DNA of 39,475 nt. Origin: Alphaproteobacteria bacterium. GTDB taxonomy: Bacteria; Pseudomonadota; Alphaproteobacteria; Caulobacterales; Hyphomonadaceae. The notes beneath the pieces are model-generated. The model worked only from the letters and a program-made list of their open reading frames with translations. It had not been told where the DNA came from and searched no databases. Shown here piece by piece: positions 7,931-17,783 of the stretch. Location of the stretch: NCBI GenBank assembly GCA_018969425.1, contig JAGWYJ010000030.1, forward strand, positions 1 through 39,475, read 5' to 3'. The translations under genes were made by a program, and so were the position numbers. Position 1 is the first letter of the stretch. Every line of letters begins with the position of its first letter.

Positions 7931-9376
7931 ATGGACAAGAGCATGATTCAGTGGGGCGTGTTCATCGCCCTGACCCTTGCAATGGCGGCCGCCACAGCCT
8001 GGCAGGTCGCCCGGATGGGCGGACGATCCGCAGATTCCAACCGGGAATTCTTCCTTGCAGGAGGCAACCTGTCCTGGCCGTTCATCGCCGGATCGATCAC
8101 GCTCACCAACCTTTCAACCGACCAGCTGGTCGGGATGAACGGCAATCAGATGCTTCTCCTGGCCTGGTGGGAGCTCTCCGCCATCGCAGGCCTCCTCATG
8201 CTCTGCTACGTCTTCCTGCCGATCTACTACCGAAACAACTGCACAACGACGACAGAACTTCTAGAGCGAAAGTACGGATCGAAGTATCTCCGGGCCAGCG
8301 TCTCGATCCTGTTTCTCCTCGGCAACATCTTCATCTATCTGCCGATCATGCTCTATACGAGCTCACTGTTCCTGAAGACGATGTTCGATCTGGACACCCC
8401 GCTCATCCTGATCGCATCCTTCCTCGCAATCGTCGGAGCCGCCTACGCCATCACCGGCGGTCTAAGAGCTGTGGCGGTCTACGACACACTCTCCGGCATC
8501 GGCGTCCTCGGGCTCAGCGCAGCCGTCGTCATTCTGGCCCTGATGGCGATCAATTTCGACTTTTCCGGCATTCCCGCGGAGAGACTGTCGATGATCGGAG
8601 GCGCCGACAGCCCGATCCCGTGGCCCACTCTGCTCACCGGAATGATATTCATCCAGATGTTCTACTGGAGCACCAATCAGACCATCACCCAGCGCGCCAT
8701 GGCGGCCCCCAACCTCAAGGAAGGACAAAAGGGCGTTCTGGCGGCGACCGTCATTCGGATCATCTTCATTCCCGCGATCGTCGCCATACCGGGAGTGGTC
8801 GCATTCAAGCTTTTTGGAGATCTGGGCGACAAAACCTATGGAACCATCGTCGCTGAGGTCCTGCCCGGCTGGATGTCAGGAGCATTCGCCGCATTCATGG
8901 CGGCCGCCGTCCTGACGAGCTATACGTCCGTGCTCAACTCTTCGGTCACGCTCTACGTGTGCGACCTTCACGAGAAATTCCTCGCCGAAAAACCCAATGT
9001 CGCTCGTCTGAACACGGTTATCTCTCTGGCTTTCATGGTCATGTCGATCGTTCTCGTTCCCGTCTATTCAGGCGCCGATTCCATCATCAATCTCGTTCAG
9101 CAGCTCAACGGCCTTCTCTCGATGCCTATTCTGTCGGCCTTCATTCTCGGACTGGCCTTCCGCGGAGTGGACGCACGTGCGGCCATGGCGGCCTTGATAT
9201 TCGGGACAGGCCTCTACGCCTTCTTCACCTTCGTCTGGACGCCCGTCCACTACATCCATCTGATGGCGGTCACCCTGTTTTCCTGCATCGGATTCGGGCT
9301 GCTGGTGAATCGCGTCATCTTCGGAAAAAGCGCGAGCCTTCCTCTGCTTGCGCGACCGACAGGCTCGCAGTCCTGA
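7931..9376 (+). CDS. Sodium:solute symporter (SSS family, SglT/YidK-like)
   Basis: This 481-residue inner-membrane protein has the hydrophobic pattern of about 13-14 helices expected of the family. The helix-1 region contains STDQLVGMNGNQ, close to the corresponding segment of SglT/YidK-type sugar symporters, followed by the LLLAWWELSAIAG helix. The frame is open upstream, but the ATG at 7931 starts MDKSMIQW just before the first helix and has GGGGAGAG upstream. It is followed by alpha-galactosidase, and galactose genes lie nearby, so galactose or a galactoside is the likely sodium-coupled cargo. That substrate assignment is by context. Confidence 0.87.
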   Translation: MDKSMIQWGVFIALTLAMAAATAWQVARMGGRSADSNREFFLAGGNLSWPFIAGSITLTNLSTDQLVGMNGNQMLLLAWWELSAIAGLLMLCYVFLPIYYRNNCTTTTELLERKYGSKYLRASVSILFLLGNIFIYLPIMLYTSSLFLKTMFDLDTPLILIASFLAIVGAAYAITGGLRAVAVYDTLSGIGVLGLSAAVVILALMAINFDFSGIPAERLSMIGGADSPIPWPTLLTGMIFIQMFYWSTNQTITQRAMAAPNLKEGQKGVLAATVIRIIFIPAIVAIPGVVAFKLFGDLGDKTYGTIVAEVLPGWMSGAFAAFMAAAVLTSYTSVLNSSVTLYVCDLHEKFLAEKPNVARLNTVISLAFMVMSIVLVPVYSGADSIINLVQQLNGLLSMPILSAFILGLAFRGVDARAAMAALIFGTGLYAFFTFVWTPVHYIHLMAVTLFSCIGFGLLVNRVIFGKSASLPLLARPTGSQS

Positions 9377-9538
9377 CCAGCCGGACGAAGCACGAATGCC
9401 CCTTTCGAGGAGATCAAAGTTTCACCTGCTGTTGGGGCCGGGCCAACAGAGGATGGGGCTCGGATGTCCCCGCCGGAGCCGATCCCTATCAGGAGCCCGG
9501 CTCCGTCACTCGGACGCGTTGAGGGAGAAAGGCGCGCC

Positions 9539-11656
9539 ATGACCCAGTATGAGCGGATCGACAGCGCTATTTCGACCTTTGTGACGGCGATCGAAGAGGG
9601 CGCATCTCCTCGCCTCGTTCACTTCGGACGCCCCCTTCCGGCGCATACGGATCTCCAAGCTCTGGACGCAGCGCTCAAGCGCGGCCCCAGAGAATCGACG
9701 CCTGATGCGCCAGTCCTGCCGAACCTGTTTCCTGTTGCGGGCGCGGGCTGGCTCGCAGAGCCCGCGCTCAGCGGTTATCACGATAACGGAGACGGCCTCA
9801 TCTGCTGGACCTCTTCGACCATGCGACGCTCCTCGCAGGAGATCCATGTCGCGCTGAGAGACGAGCGTACCGGGCTCGCAGCCGACCTCCTCTGGCGTCT
9901 GGACCCCAAGACGGGCGTTCTCGCCTCGTCCGTCCGCCTCACCAACCTCGCCGACAGCGACTTTCATCTTCACTCACTCTGCTCCCTAAGCCTCCCTGTC
10001 CCGAACTGGGCCAGCGAGGTTCTGGCGTTCTCAGGAGACTGGTCTCGTGAGATGCAGGCGCACCGCATGCCCTTGCCGCCCGGGGAGTGGTCGTCCACGA
10101 ACCGTACCGGCCGGACAGGTTTTGCCGGCGCATCCTTCGCCCTTCTCGAAAGCGGGGCTGGCGACCAGGCCGGGCGCGTTCTCGCCATCCATCTCGCCTG
10201 GAGCGGAAACCACCGCCTGTCGACCGCGACCTGTTCCGGCGGCGCCCGTCAGGCCTCCGCCGGCGTCCATCTTGCCCCAGGAGAAGTTGTCCTCAGACCA
10301 GGAGGCGCATTTCTTTCGCCGACGGTCTACGCCTGCGTATCGCAAACGGGCCTGAACGGCGTGTCAGACGCCTTCCACCCCTTCGTTCGCTCGTCCATCC
10401 TGCCCGTCCGACGCGACGGCTCTCGCAAGGTCCATTTCAACTCGTGGGAGGCCGCATACTTCTCATTTGACGAAAGCTCGATGCGGCGTCTTGCCGATCA
10501 GGCCGCCGGACTGGGCGCAGAACGGTTCATCCTTGATGACGGATGGTTTCTCGGACGGAGAGACGACACATCCTCTCTCGGCGACTGGCGGGTCGATCCC
10601 TCACGTTTCCCCTCCGGCCTGGACGCCTTCATCCGCCATGTGAAATCTCTCGGGATGGACTTCGGACTTTGGGTCGAGCCTGAGATGGTCAGCCCCGATA
10701 GCGATCTCTACCGCGCTCACCCGGACTGGTGCGTCCACGCGCCGGGCCTTGCGAGACGGACCATGCGCGGCCAGCTGTGGCTCGACATGGCCCGAAGCGA
10801 CGTGCGCGATCACGTCTTCAGCCAGATCGATGCTCTGCTCAGCGAGTACGACATCGCCTGTCTGAAGTGGGACTGCAATCGGTTCCTCGATCCCGCTGTC
10901 AGCGGAGGACAGCAGGCGGCGGAACGCATAACGCGAGGCTCCTACGAACTCATGGACCGGCTCCGAAGCGCTCATCCGGGGGTCGACATCGAGAGCTGCG
11001 CCAGCGGAGGCGCCAGGATCGATCTTGAGGTGGTCAAACGCTGCATGCGCGTCTGGACGAGCGACACCACGGACGCGATTGAGCGCCTCGCTATCCAGAG
11101 ATGGACCTCAATCATTTTTCCGATGGAGGCCCTCGGCGCGCATGTGGGGCCAAGCCCTAATCCCATTACCGGGCGCGTGATACCTATGGAAATGCGGGCC
11201 CGGGTGGCTCTGTTCGGACATATGGGCGTTGAGGCGGACCCTGAACGCATGTCGGAGACGGACCGAAAGACGCTGGCCGAGCACATCGTTTTCTACAAAC
11301 GCCATCGCGGCCTTCTCCACTCAGGACGACATCTTCGATGGAGCACGCGGGATGGCGCAGAGGGCAGGATGACGATCTCCGAAGATCAGGGCGAAGCTCT
11401 TGTTCTCGCCTGCCGGGCGGACGTCGCCGTGCATGCTGAAAGCGCCCCGTTCGCGATTCCCGGCCTCGATCGTGCCGCCCGCTACAAGGTCAGCCTTCCA
11501 ACGCCCTGGCCGCAGATCGCCGCCCGCCGCCTCGCCGAGCCGCACCTCTGGCGAGACGGACGCGTATTCTACGCGGATAGTCTTGTTGAGACGGGACTGG
11601 CGCTTCCACTCAGCGACCCTCAGACCGCCTGGCTGATTCACCTCATACGTCTCTAG
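9539..11656 (+). CDS. Alpha-galactosidase (GH36)
   Basis: This 705-residue glycoside hydrolase removes terminal alpha-linked galactose, as in melibiose or raffinose-type sugars. GH36 marks are GLWVEPEMVSPDSDLYRAHP, LKWDCNR with the predicted nucleophile Asp445, ESCASGGARIDLE, and VWTSDTTDA with the predicted acid/base Asp509. An N-terminal beta-supersandwich and a C-terminal beta domain flank the barrel, giving the usual length. The ATG at 9539 is preferred over 9464 because GGGAG precedes it and the extra 25 residues are proline-rich and unlike the family. No signal peptide is visible, so it probably acts on imported sugar. It lies 162 bp after the symporter and probably belongs to the same transcription unit. 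Confidence 0.92.
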   Translation: MTQYERIDSAISTFVTAIEEGASPRLVHFGRPLPAHTDLQALDAALKRGPRESTPDAPVLPNLFPVAGAGWLAEPALSGYHDNGDGLICWTSSTMRRSSQEIHVALRDERTGLAADLLWRLDPKTGVLASSVRLTNLADSDFHLHSLCSLSLPVPNWASEVLAFSGDWSREMQAHRMPLPPGEWSSTNRTGRTGFAGASFALLESGAGDQAGRVLAIHLAWSGNHRLSTATCSGGARQASAGVHLAPGEVVLRPGGAFLSPTVYACVSQTGLNGVSDAFHPFVRSSILPVRRDGSRKVHFNSWEAAYFSFDESSMRRLADQAAGLGAERFILDDGWFLGRRDDTSSLGDWRVDPSRFPSGLDAFIRHVKSLGMDFGLWVEPEMVSPDSDLYRAHPDWCVHAPGLARRTMRGQLWLDMARSDVRDHVFSQIDALLSEYDIACLKWDCNRFLDPAVSGGQQAAERITRGSYELMDRLRSAHPGVDIESCASGGARIDLEVVKRCMRVWTSDTTDAIERLAIQRWTSIIFPMEALGAHVGPSPNPITGRVIPMEMRARVALFGHMGVEADPERMSETDRKTLAEHIVFYKRHRGLLHSGRHLRWSTRDGAEGRMTISEDQGEALVLACRADVAVHAESAPFAIPGLDRAARYKVSLPTPWPQIAARRLAEPHLWRDGRVFYADSLVETGLALPLSDPQTAWLIHLIRL

Positions 11657-11699
11657 GCTCCTCCGCGAGGGACCAGAAGCGGATCGGCGAAGCTGCTTT

Positions 11700-13658
11700 C
11701 TAAATCCTCGCCAGCCCCTCGCCGCCGCATCGCCAGATCGCCACGCCCGCCGTCAACAGACGCCTCTCGCCCAGAAGAAAGTCGATCTCAGCTGCGCCTG
11801 GAATCCAGTCCGCCAAATCGATCGGATCGGGACCATAGTTGATGGCTATCCTGAGATCTCCCCGTCGACGGACACGAAGGTCGTCGGGAAGATCGTACAC
11901 CTGGAGGCCCGCCCCGACGCTCGCGGTCTCAAGAACGGCTCGAAGCAGACGCGGATCCGGCCAGGCGGCGAGATAATGGGCTCCCTGGTTCTCATACCAG
12001 ACGCCGGCGCCGCTCCGGGTCCTCGCCAAGGGCGCAAGATCGGTTTCCACATGCTCAAGCCATCGCGACACGGGGAAGTCGCCTGGCTCGACCCAGCCTG
12101 GTCGCAGACTTTCAACACGAACGACCCGCAAGGGCAGCCTCGGGATGCGTTCGCCAAAAGGCATGGCCTCCGGGATCTGAAAATCCTGCGTCTTAGACGC
12201 CGTGCGCGGCCCGAGAACCAACGCTCCGCCGAAAGCTGAAAGACGTCGCTCAAGATCTGCGTCAATGACCGGCAGGCTGGGAGCGACGACGAGACTATAG
12301 CCGCTGAAATCCTCGCGCGGCGAGATGATGTCGACATCCAGCCCCAGACGACGCAATCCGGCGTAAAACTCGAGCGCAAGCTGGAAATAATCGAAATCCG
12401 CCCCCTGGGGCTGGATATCGAACATCCACTTCGCCTCGTAGTCGAACAGGAGAGCGACAGGCGACGGCCTTGAAGCGATCTCTCCGAACGCCTTCAGCTC
12501 CGCTGCGACCTGCCGGGCCTCCCCGGCCGCCGGAGCGTCTCGCCGGTCGGGCGTCAGCAGGCCCGCATGCATCTGCTCCTGCGCGAAAGGCGCCTGGCGC
12601 CATCTGAAATAGGACACAAGCTCTGCGCCGTGGGCGAACGCCTCCCACGTCCACGCGCGAACCATTCCGAGCGCCGGAGCCGGATTCCACGGCGCCCAGT
12701 TCACGGGACCGGGCTGCTGCTCCATCACCCACCACCGTCCCCGGCATGCGCCGCGATAAAGGTCATGGTGAAAGGCCGTGAAGTCGGGGTGACCCTGACG
12801 CATGAAACGCGCCTTGACTTCGTCCGACCATCGCCCCTGCTCGAGAAAGCCAAGGGGATAGGAATCCCAGGTTGCGACATCGAGATCCGCGGACAGCACA
12901 TGATGGTCAAAGGCGGTCGATACGCCCATGAAGTTGTGAACGATGTCCCGTCCGGGGGACAATCGTCTCAGAATGTTCGTCTGGATACGATTGAACGCCG
13001 CAACCTCGTCTGAAGCGAATCTCTGATAATCGAGACGATGGGACGGATTGGCTTCCGTCACGGTCATGACAGGCGGTTCGATCTCCTCGAAAGACCGATA
13101 CTCCTGGCTCCAGAAGACGGCCCCCCAGGCCTGGTTCAGGGCCTCGATCGTCCCGTAGCGAGCCCTGAGCCAGACCCGGAAGGCCCGACGGCCGTGAAGG
13201 GAATACGACACGACGGTATCGTGACATCCGTACTCGTTATCCGTCTGCCAGGCGCAGACCGCCTCCAGCCGGCCATAACGCTCGGCGATCAGCTCGGTGA
13301 TACGGGCCGACTCTTCACGATAACGGGGGCTCGAGAAACAGTAGTGCCGACGAGATCCGAAACCGCGGGGCCGACCCTTGTGGTCGACAGCGAGCATGTC
13401 AGGGTCCCGGTCGACCAGCCATTTCGGCGGGGTTGCCGTGGGCGTGCACATGATGACCCCGAGGCCTGCCCCGGCCAGACTCTCAATCGCTCTGTCGAGC
13501 CAGGCCCACTCCATGCGGCCAGGCTCGGGCTCCATCCGGCTCCAGGCGAACTCCGCTATGCGCACGCGCGAGAGGCCGAGGTCAGCCATTCGACGGGCGT
13601 CCTCCACCCAGACGGTTTCAGGCCAATGTTCCGGATAGTAGCAAACCCCCAGCCTCAC
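11700..13658 (-). CDS. Beta-galactosidase (GH42)
   Basis: This 652-residue enzyme hydrolyses beta-galactosides. The N-terminal segment LGVCYYPEHWPE is diagnostic of GH42. WQTDNEYG holds the predicted acid/base Glu142, and VMEQQPGPVNW holds the predicted nucleophile Glu313; the trimerisation and small C-terminal domains follow. The frame can be opened at a GTG at 13682, but an AGGAGG six bases before the GTG at 13658 fixes the start there. There is no signal peptide. It is convergent with alpha-galactosidase and divergent from galK, so both galactosidases and the galactose kinase are clustered but not in one operon. Confidence 0.92.
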   Translation of the reverse strand: MRLGVCYYPEHWPETVWVEDARRMADLGLSRVRIAEFAWSRMEPEPGRMEWAWLDRAIESLAGAGLGVIMCTPTATPPKWLVDRDPDMLAVDHKGRPRGFGSRRHYCFSSPRYREESARITELIAERYGRLEAVCAWQTDNEYGCHDTVVSYSLHGRRAFRVWLRARYGTIEALNQAWGAVFWSQEYRSFEEIEPPVMTVTEANPSHRLDYQRFASDEVAAFNRIQTNILRRLSPGRDIVHNFMGVSTAFDHHVLSADLDVATWDSYPLGFLEQGRWSDEVKARFMRQGHPDFTAFHHDLYRGACRGRWWVMEQQPGPVNWAPWNPAPALGMVRAWTWEAFAHGAELVSYFRWRQAPFAQEQMHAGLLTPDRRDAPAAGEARQVAAELKAFGEIASRPSPVALLFDYEAKWMFDIQPQGADFDYFQLALEFYAGLRRLGLDVDIISPREDFSGYSLVVAPSLPVIDADLERRLSAFGGALVLGPRTASKTQDFQIPEAMPFGERIPRLPLRVVRVESLRPGWVEPGDFPVSRWLEHVETDLAPLARTRSGAGVWYENQGAHYLAAWPDPRLLRAVLETASVGAGLQVYDLPDDLRVRRRGDLRIAINYGPDPIDLADWIPGAAEIDFLLGERRLLTAGVAIWRCGGEGLARI

Positions 13659-13737
13659 CCGACCCCTCCTTTGCGACGCCACGAATTGCTATTACTGGGA
13701 TTGGGTCGGCAATGCCATCACTCGTGAAAGGCGGACC

Positions 13738-14868
13738 ATGTCCCTTTCTTCCGACCTTGTGCAGGCCTTTGGGCAGCGCTTCGGCGCCGGAGGCCGCCTC
13801 TTCCGGGCGCCGGGGCGAATCAACATCATCGGCGAGCATACGGACTACTCAGAAGGGTTCGTCATGCCGGCGGCCATTGACAGGGCCTGCCTTTGTGCGG
13901 CCGCCCCAAGTCCGGACGGCGTCAGCCGCATCTTCTCTCTCAACCGAGGCGGGGACGTCTGTGAGCTTGATCCCGCGAGGGGCCCGCAAAACGACTGGTC
14001 GGACTATGCCGCAGGCGTGTTCTCAGCCCTTCAGACAGCCGGCGTCAGTCCGGTCGCCTGCCATATCGGCCTGTCCAGCAATGTGCCGGAGGGGGCCGGG
14101 GTAAGCTCATCGGCGGCTCTTGAGGTGTCCGTCCTCACTGCTGTCCTTGCTCTGTCCGGCATTGACGCCCCGCGACAGCAGCGCGCCGCGTGGGCCCGAT
14201 CCGCAGAGGCGGATTTTGTAGGGGTCCCGTGCGGGATCATGGATCAGTTCATCTCGGTCAGCGGACTGGCGGGCTGCGCCCTGGTGCTCGACTGCCGGAC
14301 GCTGGAGGCGCGGATCGCTCCGATCCCTGAGCATGCTGCCTTCGCCGTCATCGACAGCGGGGTCCGCCACCAGCTGACGGACGGAGGATATGCGCAAAGA
14401 CGCGCGGAATGCGAGGACGCCGCCCGATTGCTGAATGTGAGGGTGCTGCGCGATGCTGATCTCATCTCCCTCGCAGAGGGAAAGCTCAGCGATACTCTTC
14501 ATCGGCGAGCCCGCCATGTCATTACCGAGTCCCAACGGGTCGCACTGACGGCGACAGCCCTCAGTCAGGGCGACCTCTCTGAGGTGGGATGCCTGATGAA
14601 TGCCTCTCATCATAGCCTTCAGAACGATTTCGCCGTTACCTGCCCGGAGACAGATCAGCTCGCCGACCTCGCCCGGCGCACTCCCGGCGTCTATGGCGCT
14701 CGTCAGATGGGCGGCGGCTTCGGAGGCGCAGTCCTCGCATTGTGCGATCGCGAGAGGGCCGAAACAGCTGTGGAGAGCATCCTTGAGGACCAGGAGCGCC
14801 TCGCCGGCCGCAGGACAGAAGGTTTTGTCTGCACTGTCGGCGCCGGAGCCGGAGAAATCATGCCGTGA
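13738..14868 (+). CDS. galK: Galactokinase
   Basis: This 376-residue GHMP-family kinase converts galactose to galactose 1-phosphate in the first committed step of the Leloir pathway. The galactokinase signature GRINIIGEHTDYSEGFVMPA is at about residues 25-44, the ATP-binding GAGVSSSAALEVS at about 120, and the C-terminal MGGGFGGAVLAL near 322. AAGGCGG precedes the ATG. It is divergent from beta-galactosidase across an 80-bp shared promoter region, and its end overlaps galT by four bases (GTGA), implying coupled translation. Confidence 0.95.
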   Translation: MSLSSDLVQAFGQRFGAGGRLFRAPGRINIIGEHTDYSEGFVMPAAIDRACLCAAAPSPDGVSRIFSLNRGGDVCELDPARGPQNDWSDYAAGVFSALQTAGVSPVACHIGLSSNVPEGAGVSSSAALEVSVLTAVLALSGIDAPRQQRAAWARSAEADFVGVPCGIMDQFISVSGLAGCALVLDCRTLEARIAPIPEHAAFAVIDSGVRHQLTDGGYAQRRAECEDAARLLNVRVLRDADLISLAEGKLSDTLHRRARHVITESQRVALTATALSQGDLSEVGCLMNASHHSLQNDFAVTCPETDQLADLARRTPGVYGARQMGGGFGGAVLALCDRERAETAVESILEDQERLAGRRTEGFVCTVGAGAGEIMP

Positions 14869-15890
14869 GCCAGGCCTCTTCGCATAAGCGCCTGAACCTT
14901 CTGACAGGAGACTGGGTCCTTGTCTCGCCGCACCGGTTGTCACGACCCTGGCAGGGGGAGGTCTCGGACCCAAAGGGCGCCTCCTCCCAGACCCACGACC
15001 CGTCCTGCTATCTTTGCCCCGGCGCTCCGCGCGTGGGAGGCGTCGTCAATCCGGACTATCGGGGCGTCCATGTTTTCACAAACGACTTTCCAGCCCTCCT
15101 TGAGACATCGCCGGATCTGACCTCTGACGACATTTTCGTCCGTGAACCTGAAACGGGGCTCTGCCGCGTGATCTGTTACTCGCCGCGCCATGATGCAGGG
15201 ATGTCGGCACTCGGCGAGGAGAGCATTCGGGCGATCGTCAGAGCATGGATGGATCAGACGTCAGAGCTCATGGGCTCACGAGACATTTCAGCCGTCACAA
15301 TATTCGAAAATCGAGGAGAGATGATGGGGGCCAGCAATCCTCATCCTCACGGACAAATCTGGGCGAGCCGGACCGTTCCAAACGAGCTGAAGCGCGAAAC
15401 GGACCGTCAGACCGCCTGGATCCGGCAGCGGGGCCGCCCTCTCCTGAGCGATTATCTCGACCGCGAGATCGAGGCCGGCGAACGCGTTGTGCTCTCCAAT
15501 ACGCATTTCGTCGTCTTGACCCCTTTCTGGGCGGCCTGGCCCTTTGAGACGCTGCTCGCGCCGCGCCGTCCCGTGAGCGACCTCACTGAACTTTCAGACG
15601 ACGAAATCGCATCTCTCGCCAACATTCTCTCACGACTGACCCGGACCTATGATTCGGTCTTCAACACCCCCTTTCCCTACACAATGGGATGGCATCAGAG
15701 GCCCTCATCAACAGATGCAGAGGGATTTGTCGTTCACGCTCACTTCTACCCACCTCTCCTGAGGTCGGCCTCGATCCGGAAGTTCATGGTCGGCTTCGAG
15801 ATGCTCGGCGGCCCTCAGCGCGATTTAACCGCCGAGGCCGCGTGCGCACGCCTGAGGGAAGCCGCCGCCAGAGCCGGCGTCCAGGACTGA
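14865..15890 (+). CDS. galT: Galactose-1-phosphate uridylyltransferase
   Basis: This 341-residue enzyme exchanges UMP between UDP-glucose and galactose 1-phosphate. The active-site HPHGQ (His160 and His162) lies in NRGEMMGASNPHPHGQIWA. The zinc-site motif CYLCPG near residue 45 and a later histidine-rich VVHAHFYPP segment are in place. The GTG start overlaps the galK stop. galE is not in the window, so UDP-galactose must be recycled by an epimerase encoded elsewhere. Confidence 0.95.
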   Translation: MSQASSHKRLNLLTGDWVLVSPHRLSRPWQGEVSDPKGASSQTHDPSCYLCPGAPRVGGVVNPDYRGVHVFTNDFPALLETSPDLTSDDIFVREPETGLCRVICYSPRHDAGMSALGEESIRAIVRAWMDQTSELMGSRDISAVTIFENRGEMMGASNPHPHGQIWASRTVPNELKRETDRQTAWIRQRGRPLLSDYLDREIEAGERVVLSNTHFVVLTPFWAAWPFETLLAPRRPVSDLTELSDDEIASLANILSRLTRTYDSVFNTPFPYTMGWHQRPSSTDAEGFVVHAHFYPPLLRSASIRKFMVGFEMLGGPQRDLTAEAACARLREAAARAGVQD

Positions 15891-15917
15891 TCCGCGGCGC
15901 GTTGGCGCTGCACGGAT

Positions 15918-15931
15918 TTGATCCCGATCAA
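15918..15931. promoter_or_regulatory. FNR/FixK-type box upstream of the class II ribonucleotide reductase
   Basis: The sequence TTGATCCCGATCAA is a perfect match to the FNR/ANR/FixK consensus TTGAT-N4-ATCAA. Its centre is 82 bp before the ribonucleotide reductase start. Class II activation geometry (-41.5) would put the transcription start near 15966, leaving a leader of about 40 bases. Oxygen-limited induction of an oxygen-independent reductase fits. Confidence 0.82.
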
Positions 15932-16006
15932 CCCCGCTTCGTCTGATCAGAGGCTCCTCGCGAGGGGACCTCAGAGTCCCGGCGCCCGGAACGTGGAGAG
16001 GGGTGG

Positions 16007-17782
16007 ATGAACGCGCGGGAGCTTTCATCCCTGATCTGGTCCCTTAAGTACCGGTTACGCGGCGAACGACGCATCGCCGACACATTCAGACGGGTCGCCG
16101 GAGCGGTCGCCTCAGCAGAGGCTGATCGTCCCCGGTGGACTGAAGCCTACCTCGCGTTGCTGGAGAGCGGACAGTTCATTCCCGGCGGCCGGATCCTTGC
16201 GAACGCCGGTGACCGAGAGGGAGAGACACTCTGCAACTGTTTCGTCTCAGGCGAAGTGTCCCCCTCCCTCGAAACCCTTATGGAGCACCTGAGAGACGTG
16301 ACCTCAACCCTCGCTTCCGGAGGGGGGGTCGGCGCCGATGTCTCGCCCCTGGGGCCTAAGGGAACGACAGACTCGCGCGGTCGCCCTCATACCGATCCAT
16401 TGTCCTACCTGCGCCTCCTGAATAGCGCAGCCGAAGCCTTCCCTGCAGGACGACGCAGACACGGGGCTCTCATGGCCTCCCTCTCATGCCGTCACCCGGA
16501 CATCGAAGCCTTTGTGTCCGCTCAGGGTCCTGATCTCAGCCATTTCGCTCTCTCGGTTCAGATTTCAGACGAGTTCATGAACGCAGCCATCGCAGACCGG
16601 CGCTGGCGTCTGCGTCACCCCGAGGGCGGCGGCGCATGGATACGCGCCAGAGATCTCCTCACACAGATCGCCTCATGCGCCCGACGCACCGGGACGCCCG
16701 GTGTGCTGTTCATCGATCGGATCAATGATGACAACACCCTCTGGTGGCGGGAGCGCCTCACAACGACCAATCCATGTGGAGAAGCGCCCATGCCCGCTCA
16801 TGGCGCCTGCACCCTGGGGTCTCTGAATCTATGTGCGTTCGTCATTGATCCGTTCGGCCCCGCGCCTCAGATCGACTGGCCGGGCCTCGAATCCGCCAGC
16901 GCGGCCGCTATCCGATTTCTGGACGCCGTTCTCGATCTCACGCCTTACCCTTTGCCGGCGCAGCGCGATGAGGCTAGCGCGGTCAGACGGGTGGGCCTTG
17001 GGGTGACAGGGCTTGGAGACGCGCTGGTTTTACTGGGCGTTTCATACTCCTCCTCCCATGGAAGACATCTTGCGCAGGAGATAATGAAAGCGATCCGGGA
17101 TTTCGCCTACAAGGCCTCCGTTGATCTTGGCGTGGAAAAAGGATCCTTTCCGGCGCTCGATCGGAATAAATTCCTGCAGGGCGGCTTCGCCCGTCGTCTG
17201 CCGGAGACCATACGACAATCTATCCGGCGATACGGATTGAGAAACGGCCGCCTTCTCGCGATTGCTCCTGCAGGTTCCATCAGCCTTCTGGCGGGCGGGG
17301 TTTCCAGCGGCATCGAACCCATATTCGCAGCCGTCACGCGTCGTCACCTTCGCGATCTGCGCGGAGAACCGCAGTCGATTGATATCCACTCGGTGAGCCT
17401 GTCCAAATGGCGAGAAACTACCGGGGAAACCGGCGCGGTTCCGCCGTTTTTTTTGACCGCCAACGAAATTTCCCCGATGGACCAGCTGGCCATGCAAGCG
17501 GCGGTTCAGCCGCTTGTCGACGGCGCTGTCTCAAAGACTGTCACCCTGCCTCAATCTGCGACGGACATGGATGTGGAAGGATTGATCCTCGAGGCCTCGA
17601 GGCTCGAAATCAAGGGCTGCTCTTTTTTCTCGCCAGGCGCCTCAAATGACAATTTTCTTTCAGCCTCCGAGCGTTCCTGCGCAGACACATCAGCCCGCAC
17701 CCGATCCGACAGCAACTCTCCTCCTCCGTGTCCACTCGAGGTTGCGCCCAGTCCGGCGCGCCCCAAAATGAAAGGCGACTAA
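16007..17782 (+). CDS. nrdJ: Adenosylcobalamin-dependent (class II) ribonucleotide reductase
   Basis: This 591-residue protein belongs to the compact class II reductases, which make deoxyribonucleotides with a coenzyme B12 radical and need no oxygen. Active-site elements are LCNCFVSG (Cys78 likely one of the redox cysteines), TNPCGEAP (Cys257, predicted thiyl radical) and GACTLGSLNL (Cys268, partner cysteine). GSISLLAGGVSSGIEPIFA and EIKGCSFFSPG match the barrel's later strands. The C-terminal tail is rich in Ser, Thr and Pro, with only two well-separated cysteines and no clear CxxC or CC pair, which is unusual because a tail pair normally re-reduces the active site. GGAGAGGGG precedes the ATG. 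It is followed after one base by an SDR gene. Confidence 0.88.
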   Translation: MNARELSSLIWSLKYRLRGERRIADTFRRVAGAVASAEADRPRWTEAYLALLESGQFIPGGRILANAGDREGETLCNCFVSGEVSPSLETLMEHLRDVTSTLASGGGVGADVSPLGPKGTTDSRGRPHTDPLSYLRLLNSAAEAFPAGRRRHGALMASLSCRHPDIEAFVSAQGPDLSHFALSVQISDEFMNAAIADRRWRLRHPEGGGAWIRARDLLTQIASCARRTGTPGVLFIDRINDDNTLWWRERLTTTNPCGEAPMPAHGACTLGSLNLCAFVIDPFGPAPQIDWPGLESASAAAIRFLDAVLDLTPYPLPAQRDEASAVRRVGLGVTGLGDALVLLGVSYSSSHGRHLAQEIMKAIRDFAYKASVDLGVEKGSFPALDRNKFLQGGFARRLPETIRQSIRRYGLRNGRLLAIAPAGSISLLAGGVSSGIEPIFAAVTRRHLRDLRGEPQSIDIHSVSLSKWRETTGETGAVPPFFLTANEISPMDQLAMQAAVQPLVDGAVSKTVTLPQSATDMDVEGLILEASRLEIKGCSFFSPGASNDNFLSASERSCADTSARTRSDSNSPPPCPLEVAPSPARPKMKGD

Positions 17783-17783
17783 C

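Noticed and set aside
15891-16006. Possible cobalamin riboswitch before the B12-dependent reductase
   Set aside because: The leader is too short and I could not see a B12-box; an FNR-type site explains the region better.
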